A DNA stretch of 64,000 bases from Klebsiella africana (GCF_020526085.1 NZ_CP084874.1:3596001-3660000), one strand, 5' to 3'; shown: positions 1 through 8,877, counted from the stretch's first letter. A program made the numbers and translations. The notes: generated by a model from the letters alone, not told the origin.

Positions 1-263
1 ATCTCTTCCTGAAGATGCGCGGATTCGTCGCGCGCCACCGGCAGGTTATCCTCCAGCAGCGCCTTGACTTTTCCCACGGACACGCCGCGCTCTATCCAGC
101 GCTTGATCTCTTCAATGCGCAGGATATCTTCTTCATCAAACTGTCGATGCCCGCCTTCGCTGCGTTGCGGTTTCAGTAGACCGTAACGCCGCTGCCAGGC
201 GCGCAGTGTGACCGGATTGATTCCGCAACGTTCGGCGACTTCACCGATACTGTAAAACGCCAT
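1..263 (-). CDS. bluR: BluR, MerR-family repressor of the blue-light regulon (partial, C-terminus cut by window)
   Basis: The minus strand from ATG at 263 encodes the N-terminal 87 residues of a MerR-type regulator. The winged-helix DNA-binding region is clear: [19 protein letters not shown], then [10 protein letters not shown] and GGHRQF. It matches E. coli BluR (YcgE) more closely than its relative MlrA, and the adjacent bluF and divergent ycgZ-ymgA-ariR genes support this. In E. coli BluR represses the ycgZ operon and is antagonised by light-activated BluF. The C-terminal cobalamin-like sensor region lies outside the window. A pair of TGTACA motifs upstream of the start suggests autoregulation, which is inference. 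Confidence 0.9.
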   Translation of the reverse strand, partial: MAFYSIGEVAERCGINPVTLRAWQRRYGLLKPQRSEGGHRQFDEEDILRIEEIKRWIERGVSVGKVKALLEDNLPVARDESAHLQEE

Positions 264-314
264 AGCAGCCTCACATCAACCTGATACTTAATGCCTAAAC
301 TAACGAATTCAGGC

Positions 315-345
315 ATCCTGTACAACTCTATTTTCTTGTACAGAT
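315..345 (-). promoter_or_regulatory. Putative BluR/MlrA-type operator: TGTACA-N12-TGTACA upstream of bluR
   Basis: TGTACA occurs at 319-324 and again at 337-342, separated by exactly 12 bases, in the 154-bp gap between the bluF stop and the bluR start. The MlrA site described at the E. coli csgD promoter has the same TGTACA-N12-TGTACA architecture, and BluR and MlrA share a closely similar DNA-binding domain. Autoregulation of bluR through this pair is therefore likely but inferred. Confidence 0.6.
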
Positions 346-417
346 AAAGATATCAGGTTGTGGCTCACAGCGCGCGGGAAAAAAGATGAAAAAATATTTA
401 GTTGATTTCGCAGTGGA

Positions 418-1629
418 TCATTTCTTCTCCGGCCATGCGACGGCGGGCAGGCCACCCAGGCGAGCGCCAGCGAATAAATTTCCCTGAAACTGCGAAATAC
501 CCGCAGACTCCAGCCACATCCACTCTTCAGCACGCTCAACGCCGACGGCAGAGACGGCAATTTCCAGCGAAAAACAGCATTTGATAATAGCCTGTACAAT
601 CGACTGGCGCGGCCCATCCTGATGGATGTTGCGGATCAGCTCATGGTCAATTTTAATTCGGTCGGGCTGGTAGTGCGCCAGCAGCGACAATCCGGCAAAC
701 CCGGCGCCAAAGTGATCGATAGCAAGATTAATTCCCGCCCCCTTCAGTTTACGTACCGCATCGGTAAAGTCATCCATCCGTGAAATGACCTCCCGCTCGG
801 TAAACTCGACAATAATCTGCTCCGGAATCAGATCATTGCGGCTAATCTCATCGAGCAGGAAGGCTACCGCATTGGGCACTTTGACCAGCGTCATCGGCAG
901 CAAATTAATGCTTAATGCCTTATTACGTAAACCTAATTTACCCGCCAGCGACAGTGCGACGCGTTTACTGTGCAGGTCGGCGAGATAAATATCATCCCCG
1001 GCCAGGCCGGCAAAATAGGCGCCTGGAGACTGTCCGTCCGGGGTGCGCAATAGCGCTTCCCACGAAATAATTTCGCAGGCGAAAGGGTCGACAATCGGCT
1101 GGAAGGCAAAGGAACAACCTTCCGTATTATCGATAATCGGGGTAGCAGGATAGAAGGTATCCTTATCAGGAATAAAAACCCAACTATCGGCGGAAGGAAT
1201 CTCAAAATAGTTCGCTTTTTCTGTGGATTCGACAAAAGTACGGAAAAATTGCAGCGCCCGGTCATCATAGGCGAGCTGATATTTTGTCGTCCCCCGGTCC
1301 ATCACCGCCTGCAGAACTTCCTCGCGATCGTGTTCACGTAAATCAAACAGTTCCATTCCGACCTTACCAAAACGACGGGACGGCGCATAATCGCAAAGCA
1401 ACTCCACCAGATTATAGTGGCGAGGATCCTGGCAAATATGCTGATAAATATCCTGTACGCTTTCTTCAGGCCCTTCAATGAGTTGGAAAAAATGAGTCCC
1501 GTTAAAAAGTAAAATACCGGTGACATCCGCCTGCCCATTTCTCTCGTTTGCCTTGGCAACCATGGCCTCGATCGATTTGAATGAGACATTGTCGCAGATA
1601 TGGCTGCGATAAATGATGGTGGTTAGCAT
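418..1629 (-). CDS. bluF: BluF, blue-light sensor with BLUF domain and degenerate EAL domain
   Basis: 403 residues. The N-terminal BLUF flavin domain (about 1-95) has the expected Tyr7 in IIYRS, Asn31, Gln49 in FFQL and a following GMELF segment. The C-terminal EAL domain (about 170-395) keeps Glu191 of EALLR, Asn242, Glu275, Asp305, Lys326 and Gln382. The second Asp of the DDFG motif is His306 and the Glu of the EGVE loop is Val362, so two metal or catalytic positions are lost. That fits E. coli BluF, which binds BluR rather than hydrolysing c-di-GMP, and not an active phosphodiesterase. The gene lies upstream of bluR on the same strand, 154 bp away, and is divergent from ycgZ. Confidence 0.9.
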   Translation of the reverse strand: MLTTIIYRSHICDNVSFKSIEAMVAKANERNGQADVTGILLFNGTHFFQLIEGPEESVQDIYQHICQDPRHYNLVELLCDYAPSRRFGKVGMELFDLREHDREEVLQAVMDRGTTKYQLAYDDRALQFFRTFVESTEKANYFEIPSADSWVFIPDKDTFYPATPIIDNTEGCSFAFQPIVDPFACEIISWEALLRTPDGQSPGAYFAGLAGDDIYLADLHSKRVALSLAGKLGLRNKALSINLLPMTLVKVPNAVAFLLDEISRNDLIPEQIIVEFTEREVISRMDDFTDAVRKLKGAGINLAIDHFGAGFAGLSLLAHYQPDRIKIDHELIRNIHQDGPRQSIVQAIIKCCFSLEIAVSAVGVERAEEWMWLESAGISQFQGNLFAGARLGGLPAVAWPEKK

Positions 1630-1884
1630 AGTGATTCCAGATGGGAGGGATAAGCATTCACAGTAGCAGTTATCAGGCTAATCGTCTTGTAAAACAACGT
1701 TTGTCTTAACAAAAAAGATACACTACAAACCCACACTTTGTGCAAGGTTTTTTTTCATTTTTCTATCCTTGTACAACATGCAACGTTAAACCCTGCCTTT
1801 ACAGCCTCAAAAACAATCAAATAAGAACAATTATTCCATTTAAAATCAATAAATTAATAACATTAGTAGCATTATTGCGCAACT

Positions 1885-1920
1885 TTCTATGTACAAGTTA
1901 ATAATTATTGTATAAGTTTA
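1885..1920 (+). promoter_or_regulatory. Putative BluR operator at the ycgZ promoter
   Basis: TGTACA at 1890-1895 is followed after 13 bases by TGTATA at 1909-1914. The second copy overlaps an AT-rich promoter-like stretch about 45 bp before ycgZ. A further single TGTACA lies at 1770-1775, nearer bluF. The whole 329-bp bluF-ycgZ gap is strongly AT-rich and shows nothing else I recognise. BluR is known to repress ycgZ in E. coli; the exact site here is inferred from motif recurrence. Confidence 0.5.
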
Positions 1921-1958
1921 TTGGCAGTTAACAGATGAGTGAAATTTAAGGAGCACAT

Positions 1959-2204
1959 ATGCAGCAGAATGGTTACATTCCAGATACAGCGAACGCAATT
2001 GCCCAGTATTTCAATAAAGCATCGTTACCTTCCCAACAGGAGACGCTGGGTCAAATCGTGATGGATATTCTTAATGAAGGACGCCATCTCAACCGCAAGG
2101 CGCTGTGTACCAAACTGTTGAATCGTCTTGACCGCGCCCGTGCTCCCGAGGAAGAGAGCCATTATCAAACCTTAATTGGTTTGCTGTTTGCCGGCCAGGA
2201 GTAA
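1959..2204 (+). CDS. ycgZ: YcgZ, small connector protein of the blue-light regulon
   Basis: 81 residues beginning MQQNGYIPDTANAIAQYF, preceded by an AAGGAG ribosome-binding site. It has no membrane segment or signal peptide. It closely resembles E. coli YcgZ (about 78 residues), the first gene of ycgZ-ymgA-ariR, which acts through the Rcs phosphorelay to raise colanic acid and lower curli. First gene of a three-gene plus-strand run and divergent from bluF. Confidence 0.88.
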   Translation: MQQNGYIPDTANAIAQYFNKASLPSQQETLGQIVMDILNEGRHLNRKALCTKLLNRLDRARAPEEESHYQTLIGLLFAGQE

Positions 2205-2330
2205 TGTCATCGATCGTCGCCTGATGCAACAGCCGCAGCAGAGGTGGGGCGATCGCTGTCCATAAACCTGCTGCTAACCTGAATGACCATTCGCCCATTC
2301 AGGAAAAGAGTGGCATGCAGAGAGACGGTT

Positions 2331-2636
2331 ATGAATAGCAGTGAAACTGAGGAAATAACCGATGAAATCATCGGCGAGGCGGTTCTTGCGCTTCTGAAAA
2401 CGAATCGCCCGATTACCACCCCAACCCTGCTGGTCCGACTTCGGTTGATGCAGGCCACGGAATCCGATCGCCAGCGACGAAAAATCATCGCGGCGGTGAT
2501 CGAAGAAATTTGCGCAAAGCTAGCCCAACAACGCAAGCAAGCGCCTTTGCAGGTAAAGAAAATTAATGGCCGTTGGGAATCCAGAGGATCGCTGGCGCAA
2601 GGCAATACGGCGTCGGAAGCTAAAAAAATCCACTGA
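2331..2636 (+). CDS. ymgA: YmgA-like small protein, second gene of the ycgZ operon
   Basis: 101 residues from ATG 2331, chosen because it is preceded by a GAGACGG ribosome-binding site; an upstream in-frame ATG at 2283 lacks one. The central part (EIIGEAVLALL, then ATESDRQRRKIIAAVIEEI) follows the E. coli YmgA pattern but is well diverged, and the C-terminal 30 residues are unlike it. Position between ycgZ and ariR supports the call. Its role in biofilm regulation is inferred from the E. coli operon. Confidence 0.7.
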   Translation: MNSSETEEITDEIIGEAVLALLKTNRPITTPTLLVRLRLMQATESDRQRRKIIAAVIEEICAKLAQQRKQAPLQVKKINGRWESRGSLAQGNTASEAKKIH

Positions 2637-2675
2637 ATTTCCCAACCATGTTAAATAAAACAAAGTGAGAATGTG

Positions 2676-2954
2676 ATGAGACAGACAATGCATCAGCAAC
2701 CAGATATTTACGCAGGACTGCAGGACACGGCGCTCTCAGACTTTTTCCGTAACGCCGGCGATAAACTGGTTGATGAGTCCGCCGTTATGTCGCTCGCTAT
2801 CAACAGTATTCTTCAGTCCGAGGGCCATTTGAACAATAAAGCCATCATTTTATGGCTGATTCAGGCGCTGGAAACGACAGATGACGTGGTCACAGCAGAC
2901 GTGATCCGTAAAACACTGGAGATTGTCGTCGGCTACACCATGGACGATATCTAA
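2676..2954 (+). CDS. ariR: AriR (YmgB), biofilm and acid-resistance regulator
   Basis: 92 residues from ATG 2676; a GTG one codon earlier and an ATG at 2688 are alternative starts. The C-terminal half, with NNKAIILWLIQALETT and ADVIRKTLEIV, is very close to E. coli AriR, a small all-helical dimer structurally resembling Hha. It is the last gene of the ycgZ operon and ends 60 bp before a strong bidirectional terminator. In E. coli the protein promotes RcsB output and represses biofilm formation. Confidence 0.88.
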   Translation: MRQTMHQQPDIYAGLQDTALSDFFRNAGDKLVDESAVMSLAINSILQSEGHLNNKAIILWLIQALETTDDVVTADVIRKTLEIVVGYTMDDI

Positions 2955-3015
2955 GGCCGCCGCGCTTCTTGTCCGCCAACACAGCACCTTCCCCTCAGAG
3001 CCTGTCCGTTCTGAT

Positions 3016-3046
3016 CAAAAAACCTCGCCACTGCGAGGTTTTTTCC
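3016..3046. terminator. Bidirectional intrinsic terminator between ariR and pgl
   Basis: The stem AACCTCG / CGAGGTT (3021-3040) with a 6-nt loop is flanked by A6 on the left and T6 on the right, so it can terminate both convergent units. Confidence 0.85.
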
Positions 3047-3077
3047 TTTATTACCGTCTGTATTACCGCCTGACGGA

Positions 3078-4073
3078 TCAGTGGGCGTTGACCACCACCC
3101 ACATTGGGCCCTGTCCAACCGCATAGCGGCCTTTCTCCTGCAGTAGCCCCTGCTCGCCGGCAATTTCATACACCGCGATATGGTGCGATTTCTGCCCTGC
3201 CGCAATCAAATACTTACCGCTGTGATCGAGGTTAAAGCCACGTGGCTGGGTTTCGGTCGGCTGATAGCCTTCAACAGCCAACACGCTGCCATCTTCCGAG
3301 ACGCTAAATACCGTGATGATGCTGGCGGTACGATCGCAGGCGTACAGATGACGGCCATCCGGAGTGATATGAATATCCGCCGCCCAACGCACGCCGGTGA
3401 AATCCTGCGGCATCATATCCAGGGTTTGTATACATTCGATGTTGCCATTGGGATCTTTCAGCTCCCAGACGTCAACTGAGCTGTTCAGTTCATTGACGCA
3501 GTAGCCATACTGCTGGTTCGGATGGAATACCATGTGGCGTGGGCCAGCGCCCTCGACGGTAGTCACTTCCGCTGGCTCCTGAGCGGAGAGGAAACCATCA
3601 TCGCTGAGGGTAAACAGGCAGATGCGATCCTGCTTCAGCGCAGGCACCCACAGGGTGCGATTGTCCGGGGAGATATTGGCCGAGTGGCAGCCTTCCAGAC
3701 CTTCCACCACCGTGACGGTTTCGCCCGGCAGACCATCCAGCAGCGGCGTCACGCTAACGCAGCCCTGATTATAGGAGGCACTGAACACAAAGCGGCCGTG
3801 ATGATCGGTAGAAATATGGGTCGGGCTGCCCGGCAAGGCCGCTTCACCAGCAAAGGTTAATGCCCCGTTATCCGGCGTGATGCGATAGGCCAGCACGCGA
3901 AACTCCGGACGAACGCCAACGTACAGAAACTCCTTGTTGGGGCTGACCACCATCGGCTGGACCTGCCCTGGGGCATCAACCACCTGCACCAGCGTCAATC
4001 TGCCGTCCGCTTCAAGACTCCAGACATGGATTTGTTGGCTTTCCGGGCTGGCGGTATAAACGGTTTGTTTCAT
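3078..4073 (-). CDS. pgl: 6-phosphogluconolactonase (beta-propeller type)
   Basis: 331 residues from ATG 4073 ([18 protein letters not shown]), the same length as E. coli Pgl (YbhE); the longer frame upstream has no comparable start. The enzyme hydrolyses 6-phosphoglucono-1,5-lactone to 6-phosphogluconate in the oxidative pentose phosphate pathway. The sequence shows the repeated [18 protein letters not shown] and [10 protein letters not shown] blades of the seven-bladed lactonase propeller. Cytosolic, no signal peptide. It converges on ariR across a shared terminator and is separated from the divergent ybhA by 228 bp, where I see no clear site. Confidence 0.96.
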   Translation of the reverse strand: MKQTVYTASPESQQIHVWSLEADGRLTLVQVVDAPGQVQPMVVSPNKEFLYVGVRPEFRVLAYRITPDNGALTFAGEAALPGSPTHISTDHHGRFVFSASYNQGCVSVTPLLDGLPGETVTVVEGLEGCHSANISPDNRTLWVPALKQDRICLFTLSDDGFLSAQEPAEVTTVEGAGPRHMVFHPNQQYGYCVNELNSSVDVWELKDPNGNIECIQTLDMMPQDFTGVRWAADIHITPDGRHLYACDRTASIITVFSVSEDGSVLAVEGYQPTETQPRGFNLDHSGKYLIAAGQKSHHIAVYEIAGEQGLLQEKGRYAVGQGPMWVVVNAH

Positions 4074-4301
4074 GACTACTCCTTCCCTCACTGCACGTGG
4101 ATTTTTCATTTTCAGGATAATAGCACCCTGAAAATTATAAGACATCCGCCCATGATACTCGCATCGTCCGCCGAATTTCCGCCGGGCAGCGGCACAAAGG
4201 GCATACAAAAATTGACGGCAGATGTGGAAAAATTGGTCCTGACGCCATGGCGGTGTACCATCATGGCCAGGTCACTTTTCAACATCAACCGGAAATAACA
4301 C

Positions 4302-5120
4302 ATGACAACACGCGTGATTGCCCTGGATTTAGACGGCACCCTGCTCACCAGCAAAAAAACCATTCTGCCCGCTTCGCTGGCAGCGCTCGCCCGCGCCAGG
4401 GAAGCAGGCTATCAGGTGATCGTCGTTACCGGACGTCATCACGTCGCGATTCATCCTTTTTATCAGGCACTGGCTCTCGATACACCTGCAATTTGTTGTA
4501 ATGGCACCTATTTGTATGATTATCACGCAAAAAAGGTTTTGGCTGCCGATCCTATGTCGGTGGAACACGCTGTCAGCCTGACGACTATGCTCGCCGAACA
4601 GCAGATCCACGGTCTGGCGTATGTAGATGATGCCATGCTTTACGAGCAGCCCACCGGACACGTGATCCGGACCCGCAACTGGGCGCAGGCGCTACCGGAG
4701 GATCAGCGCCCGGTCTTCACTCAGGTCGACTCGCTGGCGCAGGCGGTTCGCGAAGTCAATGCGGTGTGGAAATTCGCCCTCACCGACGACGATATTCCCC
4801 GCCTTCAGCGGTTTGCGCAACAGGTCGGCGAGACGCTGGGCCTCGAGTGTGAATGGTCCTGGCACGATCAGGTGGATATCGCCCGCGCCGGCAACAGCAA
4901 AGGCAAACGCCTGGCGCAATGGGTGGCCGACCAGGGACTGTCGATGCAGGATGTGGTGGCCTTCGGCGATAACTACAACGATCTTAGCATGCTGGAAGCG
5001 GCGGGCACCGGGGTGGCGATGGGCAATGCGGTGGACGACGTTAAAGCCCGCGCCAATGTGGTCATCGGCGATAATGAGTCCACCAGCATCGCCGAGTTTA
5101 TCTACCGCCAGTTGCTGTAA
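4302..5120 (+). CDS. ybhA: YbhA, HAD-superfamily pyridoxal phosphate phosphatase
   Basis: 272 residues. HAD motif I is DLDGTLL at residues 9-15, motif II is VVTGR, and motif IV is FGDNYNDLSML near residue 224, with a Cof-type (C2b) cap between. E. coli YbhA dephosphorylates pyridoxal 5'-phosphate and, less well, other sugar phosphates. Length and sequence match the E. coli protein throughout. The TAA stop is directly abutted by the modC stop on the other strand, so the two converge with no gap and no visible terminator. Confidence 0.94.
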   Translation: MTTRVIALDLDGTLLTSKKTILPASLAALARAREAGYQVIVVTGRHHVAIHPFYQALALDTPAICCNGTYLYDYHAKKVLAADPMSVEHAVSLTTMLAEQQIHGLAYVDDAMLYEQPTGHVIRTRNWAQALPEDQRPVFTQVDSLAQAVREVNAVWKFALTDDDIPRLQRFAQQVGETLGLECEWSWHDQVDIARAGNSKGKRLAQWVADQGLSMQDVVAFGDNYNDLSMLEAAGTGVAMGNAVDDVKARANVVIGDNESTSIAEFIYRQLL

Positions 5121-6179
5121 TCAGGCGGCAATCGACACGCTTTTGATCTGAGCAAAAACCTGCTGGCCTGGCGCTATCGCCAGGTCGTCCCGCGCCCATG
5201 GGCTAATCCTGGCCCATAGCAGACGGCCACTCACTCTGAGCTGCACCTCAATCTGTCCGTTGACCTCCAGACACTGAACCACCTCGGCGCGCAAGATATT
5301 ACGAATACTGGTCCCTGACGGTTGCGCTAACGTCAGCGAGACGTCCGATGCCTGAATGCGGATCCTCGCACTCTCCCCGGCGGGACGATCGAGTCGGTTG
5401 ACCCACAGCAACTGGTCCCCCAGCGCCAGGGCCGTCATCGCATACTGCGGGTGCTGCGCGGCGACAGTGGCGCTGAGGATAGTGCTTTGCTGTTCCGCCG
5501 GCAGCCAGGGGTGCATAACGCTGCTGCTCCAGACCTCCTCCAGCGGACCGAAAGCCTTCACCTTTCCGGCCTCCAGCACCAACACGCGATCGGCCAGATG
5601 CTGGATCTCATCCAGCGAGTGGCTGACGTAAAGCATTGGAATATGGATCTCCTGCGCCAGCCGCTGCAGGTAGGGCAGCAGCTCGCGTTTGCGCGGGATG
5701 TCCAGCGAGGCCAGCGGCTCATCCAGCAGCAGCAGCTCCGGCGCGGTCAGCAGGGCGCGGCCGATGGCCACACGCTGCTTTTCGCCGCCGGATAACCGGC
5801 CTGGCAGGCGATCCAGCAACGGCGCAATCCCCAGCAGGTCCACCAGCTTATCGAACTGGTTGACCATGGATTTCGCCATCCCATACTGCAGATTGCCGCG
5901 CACTTTATAGTGGGGAAACAAGCGTGCATCCTGAAAGACATAGCCGATACGGCGCTGCTCCGGCGCCAGGCAGATACGCTGCGCGGTGTCGTTCAGCACC
6001 CGGCCATTGAGAACGATCCGCCCCGTCTGCGGACGGGTCAGGCCGCTGATGGCGTTGATCAACGAGGTTTTGCCCGCGCCGGAGACGCCAAAAATGGCGG
6101 TGATCCCGCTGGCAGGCAGGGTTTCACGGATCTGCAGGCAGTGGCTGCCGAGGGTCTGGGTAAAGTCCAGCTCCAGCAT
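5121..6179 (-). CDS. modC: ModC, molybdate ABC transporter ATP-binding protein
   Basis: 352 residues from ATG 6179 ([10 protein letters not shown]); the longer upstream frame is read-through of modB. Walker A is GVSGAGKTS (about residues 31-39), the ABC signature is LSGGEKQR, Walker B is [12 protein letters not shown], and a C-terminal molybdate-binding TOBE/Mop domain covers about residues 285-350. It powers import of molybdate through ModB. Last gene of modABC, 2 bp after modB, and convergent with ybhA. Confidence 0.96.
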   Translation of the reverse strand: MLELDFTQTLGSHCLQIRETLPASGITAIFGVSGAGKTSLINAISGLTRPQTGRIVLNGRVLNDTAQRICLAPEQRRIGYVFQDARLFPHYKVRGNLQYGMAKSMVNQFDKLVDLLGIAPLLDRLPGRLSGGEKQRVAIGRALLTAPELLLLDEPLASLDIPRKRELLPYLQRLAQEIHIPMLYVSHSLDEIQHLADRVLVLEAGKVKAFGPLEEVWSSSVMHPWLPAEQQSTILSATVAAQHPQYAMTALALGDQLLWVNRLDRPAGESARIRIQASDVSLTLAQPSGTSIRNILRAEVVQCLEVNGQIEVQLRVSGRLLWARISPWARDDLAIAPGQQVFAQIKSVSIAA

Positions 6180-6181
6180 CG

Positions 6182-6871
6182 TTATCCTCCCATGCGCTGG
6201 CGACTCACGCGGGCCAGCCATTCCGAAATCAATAGCGAGACCAGTGCCAGACCGATGGCGATAATACAGAGGCGGGCCGCCGCCCCCTCCCCGCCCGGGG
6301 TTTGAATCAAGGTGTACATCGCCGAAGGCAGGGTGCGCGTTTCACCGGGAATATTGGAGACGAACGTGATGGTCGCGCCAAACTCCCCTAACGAGCGGGC
6401 GAAGGCCAGCACCGTGCCGACAATAATCCCCGGCAGAGTCAACGGCAACGTAATGGTGAAAAATACCCGCCAGCGGCTGGCCCCGAGGGTTCTCGCCGCT
6501 TGCTCCAGTTTGACGTCCACCCCTTCCAGCGCCAGGCGAATGGCGCGCACCATCAGCGGGAAAGACATCACCGCCGCCGCCAGCACCGCCCCGCGCCAGC
6601 TGAAGGCAAAGCTTATGCCGAACCAGTCATACAACCAGCTGCCAATAAACCCGCGTCGTCCCATGGCCACCAGCAGCAGATACCCCACCACCACCGGCGG
6701 CAGCACCAGCGGCAGATGGAGAATACTGTCGAGCAGGGCCTTGCCGGGGAAGGAACGCCGTACCAACAGCCAGGAAAAAAAGATCCCGAAGGGTAAGCTC
6801 AATACCACCGCCAGGGAGGAGACTTTCAGGCTCAGCAGTACCGCCTGCCATTCGGGTTCGCTCAGAAACAT
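6182..6871 (-). CDS. modB: ModB, molybdate ABC transporter permease
   Basis: 229 residues with about five hydrophobic segments and the binding-protein-dependent transport EAA loop seen as [21 protein letters not shown] (loop region about residues 141-161), where it contacts ModC. It forms the inner-membrane channel for molybdate as a homodimer. Its ATG overlaps the modA TGA by one base, indicating tight translational coupling. Confidence 0.96.
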   Translation of the reverse strand: MFLSEPEWQAVLLSLKVSSLAVVLSLPFGIFFSWLLVRRSFPGKALLDSILHLPLVLPPVVVGYLLLVAMGRRGFIGSWLYDWFGISFAFSWRGAVLAAAVMSFPLMVRAIRLALEGVDVKLEQAARTLGASRWRVFFTITLPLTLPGIIVGTVLAFARSLGEFGATITFVSNIPGETRTLPSAMYTLIQTPGGEGAAARLCIIAIGLALVSLLISEWLARVSRQRMGG

Positions 6872-7644
6872 CAGTGAGTGGTAAATCCGTAACGTTTAAA
6901 GATAGCGGACGCTTCCGGCCCTTTCAGGTAGTCGTAGAAGTCGCTCACGGCCGCGTTGCGGTGACCATCGACAATCGCCAGCGGGTACTCGACTTTCTGA
7001 TGCGAGGCTTCCGGGAAGGTGCCGACCACTTTCACCCCTTTGCTGGCTACGGCATCGGAGCCATAGACAATCCCCAGCGGCGCTTCGTTACGCTCCACCA
7101 GCGCCAGCGCACCGCGAACGTCTTCAGCCGGGGCGAGCTTCGGCGACAGCGTTTCCCAGGCACCGAGTTTCTGCAGCGCTTCTTTGGCATAGATACCGGC
7201 CGGGACATGCTGCGGATCGCCCACCGCCAGACGGCTTCCATTCAGTAGGCTGGTCCAGTTGGTTTTCTCATCAATGGTTATCGCCCCCTGCTCGCTGGCT
7301 TTTGGCGCGACCACCACCAGGCTGTTGCCAAGCAGGGTCGTACGGGTCGTCGTATCAATGGCTTTTTTCTCTACCGCGTAATCCATCCATTTCTGATCGG
7401 CGGAGATAAACAGATCCGCCGGCGCGCCCGCTTCAATCTGCCGCGCCAGCGTCGACGACGAGGCAAACGACGACACGACATCGACGTTTTTCTCTTTCTT
7501 ATACGCCTGGGCAATATCCTGCATCGCGTTGGTTAACGACGCGGCGGCGAAAACGGTCACTTTCCCCTCTTGCGCCAGCGCCTGCCCGGCGACGAACAGT
7601 GTGAGTGATGCCCCGATAAAGCCGCGTAACCAAGAACCTGCCAT
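6871..7644 (-). CDS. modA: ModA, periplasmic molybdate-binding protein
   Basis: 257 residues. A signal peptide ends near Ala24 (GQALAQ), followed by mature GKVTVFAAASLTNAMQDIA, the hallmark start of ModA. Conserved ligand-loop segments SSFASSSTLARQIEAGAPADLFIS and AGIYAKEALQ are present. It captures molybdate or tungstate in the periplasm and delivers it to ModBC. First gene of modABC; a ModE operator lies directly upstream. Confidence 0.96.
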   Translation of the reverse strand: MAGSWLRGFIGASLTLFVAGQALAQEGKVTVFAAASLTNAMQDIAQAYKKEKNVDVVSSFASSSTLARQIEAGAPADLFISADQKWMDYAVEKKAIDTTTRTTLLGNSLVVVAPKASEQGAITIDEKTNWTSLLNGSRLAVGDPQHVPAGIYAKEALQKLGAWETLSPKLAPAEDVRGALALVERNEAPLGIVYGSDAVASKGVKVVGTFPEASHQKVEYPLAIVDGHRNAAVSDFYDYLKGPEASAIFKRYGFTTH

Positions 7645-7662
7645 CTGAATCTCCTGTCAATT

Positions 7663-7686
7663 CGTTATGTAGTCAATAATATAACG
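7663..7686 (-). promoter_or_regulatory. ModE operator upstream of modA
   Basis: An inverted repeat with arms CGTTATRT / AYATAACG spans 24 bp (CGTTATGT at 7663-7670, ATATAACG at 7679-7686). Arms and spacing match the ModE-molybdate site of the E. coli modA promoter closely. It starts 19 bp upstream of the modA start codon, so molybdate-bound ModE should repress modABC. Confidence 0.85.
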
Positions 7687-7758
7687 GTAAGCCCGGTTTT
7701 TTTATAGTGACTCAGAACAATAAAATGAAGGGAAAAGATAGAGGAGGGAAATAGCACA

Positions 7759-7779
7759 GCGCCCGGTTAAACCGGGCGC
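7759..7779 (-). terminator. Hairpin downstream of acrZ
   Basis: GCGCCCGG (7759-7766) pairs with CCGGGCGC (7772-7779) around a TTAAA loop, 8 bp after the acrZ stop. The U-tract on the minus strand is poor, so termination may be partial. Confidence 0.55.
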
Positions 7780-7786
7780 CGGGAAA

Positions 7787-7936
7787 TCAGTGATTTTGCT
7801 GGCTACGATCTTTACGACTTACACCGGAAAAGACGTTGAACACTTCGCCGAGGCCGTAAATCAACCCCAGGATCACCGCCATCACCACCGGTACCATGAT
7901 GACCGCAAAAACCAGACTTTTCAAAAGCTCTAACAT
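7787..7936 (-). CDS. acrZ: AcrZ, small inner-membrane partner of the AcrAB-TolC efflux pump
   Basis: A 49-residue frame from ATG 7936 reads [19 protein letters not shown], then [18 protein letters not shown], a single long hydrophobic helix with a short polar tail ending QQNH. This is nearly identical to E. coli AcrZ (YbhT), which binds AcrB in the membrane and tunes export of some drugs. It sits between the mod promoter and divergent modE, as in E. coli. It is shorter than common gene-calling cutoffs and easily missed. Confidence 0.95.
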   Translation of the reverse strand: MLELLKSLVFAVIMVPVVMAVILGLIYGLGEVFNVFSGVSRKDRSQQNH

Positions 7937-8088
7937 GGTTCACTCCAGATAGTACGATACCCTGATTGTAACGGTTTCAGCCGAAAAAACACGCCCCATT
8001 TGTGCGGTGGGGAGTAACAAAACCGCGCAGAGGCATTTTGCAACACGGTCACTATCAGTCACAATACGCTTTTTGTCAGGATACGATT

Positions 8089-8877
8089 ATGCAGGCCGAA
8101 ATTCTTCTCACCCTTAAGCTACAGCAGCGCCTGTTTGCCGATCCCCGGCGGATCGCCCTGCTTAAACAGATTGACCAGACCGGTTCGATAAGCCAGGGGG
8201 CAAAGCACGCGGGCATCAGCTATAAGAGCGCATGGGATGCCATCAACGAAATGAACCAGCTCAGCGAACAGCCGCTGGTGGATCGCGCTACCGGGGGGAA
8301 GGGCGGCGGTGGCGCGGTGCTGACCCGCTATGGGCAGCGCCTGATCCAACTGTACGATCTGCTGGCGCAGATCCAGCAGAAAGCCTTTGACGTTCTCAGC
8401 GATGACGATGCCCTGCCGCTGGACAGCCTGCTGGCGGCCATTTCACGCTTTTCTCTGCAAACCAGCGCCCGTAACCAGTGGTTCGGCACTATCACTGGTC
8501 GCGACCGCCAGCGGGTGCAGCAGCACGTCGAGGTGCTGCTGGCCGACGGGCAGACGCGCCTGAACGTCGCCATTACCGCGCAGAGCGCGGAGAAGCTGGG
8601 GCTCGATGAGGGTCAGGAAGTACTGGTGCTGCTAAAAGCGCCCTGGGTCGGCATCACCCTTGACCCGGAAGTGGCTCGCCAGGCCGATAACCAGTTGCCC
8701 GGCCGCATCAGCCATCTCGAATGCGGTTCCGGGCAGTGCGAAGTGCTGATGACCCTGGCGGACGGCCAGACCCTGTGTGCCACCCTGCCACAAGCGCAAA
8801 CGTCTGGCCTGGCGGAAGGGACGGAGGCGATCGCTTACTTCAATGCCGATCGCATCATTCTCGCGACGTTATGCTAA
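8089..8877 (+). CDS. modE: ModE, molybdate-responsive transcriptional regulator
   Basis: 262 residues from ATG 8089 (MQAEILLTLKLQQRLFADP), the E. coli length; the upstream in-frame extension is not homologous. An N-terminal winged helix-turn-helix (about 1-110) carries GSISQGAKHAGISYKSAWDAI. Two Mop molybdate-binding repeats follow (about 125-260), the first with SARNQWFGTI. It represses modABC and activates molybdoenzyme genes when molybdate is bound. Divergent from acrZ across 152 bp; modF follows 67 bp downstream. Confidence 0.95.
   Translation: MQAEILLTLKLQQRLFADPRRIALLKQIDQTGSISQGAKHAGISYKSAWDAINEMNQLSEQPLVDRATGGKGGGGAVLTRYGQRLIQLYDLLAQIQQKAFDVLSDDDALPLDSLLAAISRFSLQTSARNQWFGTITGRDRQRVQQHVEVLLADGQTRLNVAITAQSAEKLGLDEGQEVLVLLKAPWVGITLDPEVARQADNQLPGRISHLECGSGQCEVLMTLADGQTLCATLPQAQTSGLAEGTEAIAYFNADRIILATLC

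Noticed and set aside
418..1629. Calling this gene BlrP1, the active BLUF-EAL phosphodiesterase described from Klebsiella
   Set aside because: Two conserved catalytic acidic positions are replaced, and the gene lies in the bluR-bluF-ycgZ arrangement, so BluF is the better call.
2283..2330. Upstream extension of ymgA to ATG 2283
   Set aside because: No ribosome-binding site is present there, while ATG 2331 has GAGACGG at proper spacing.
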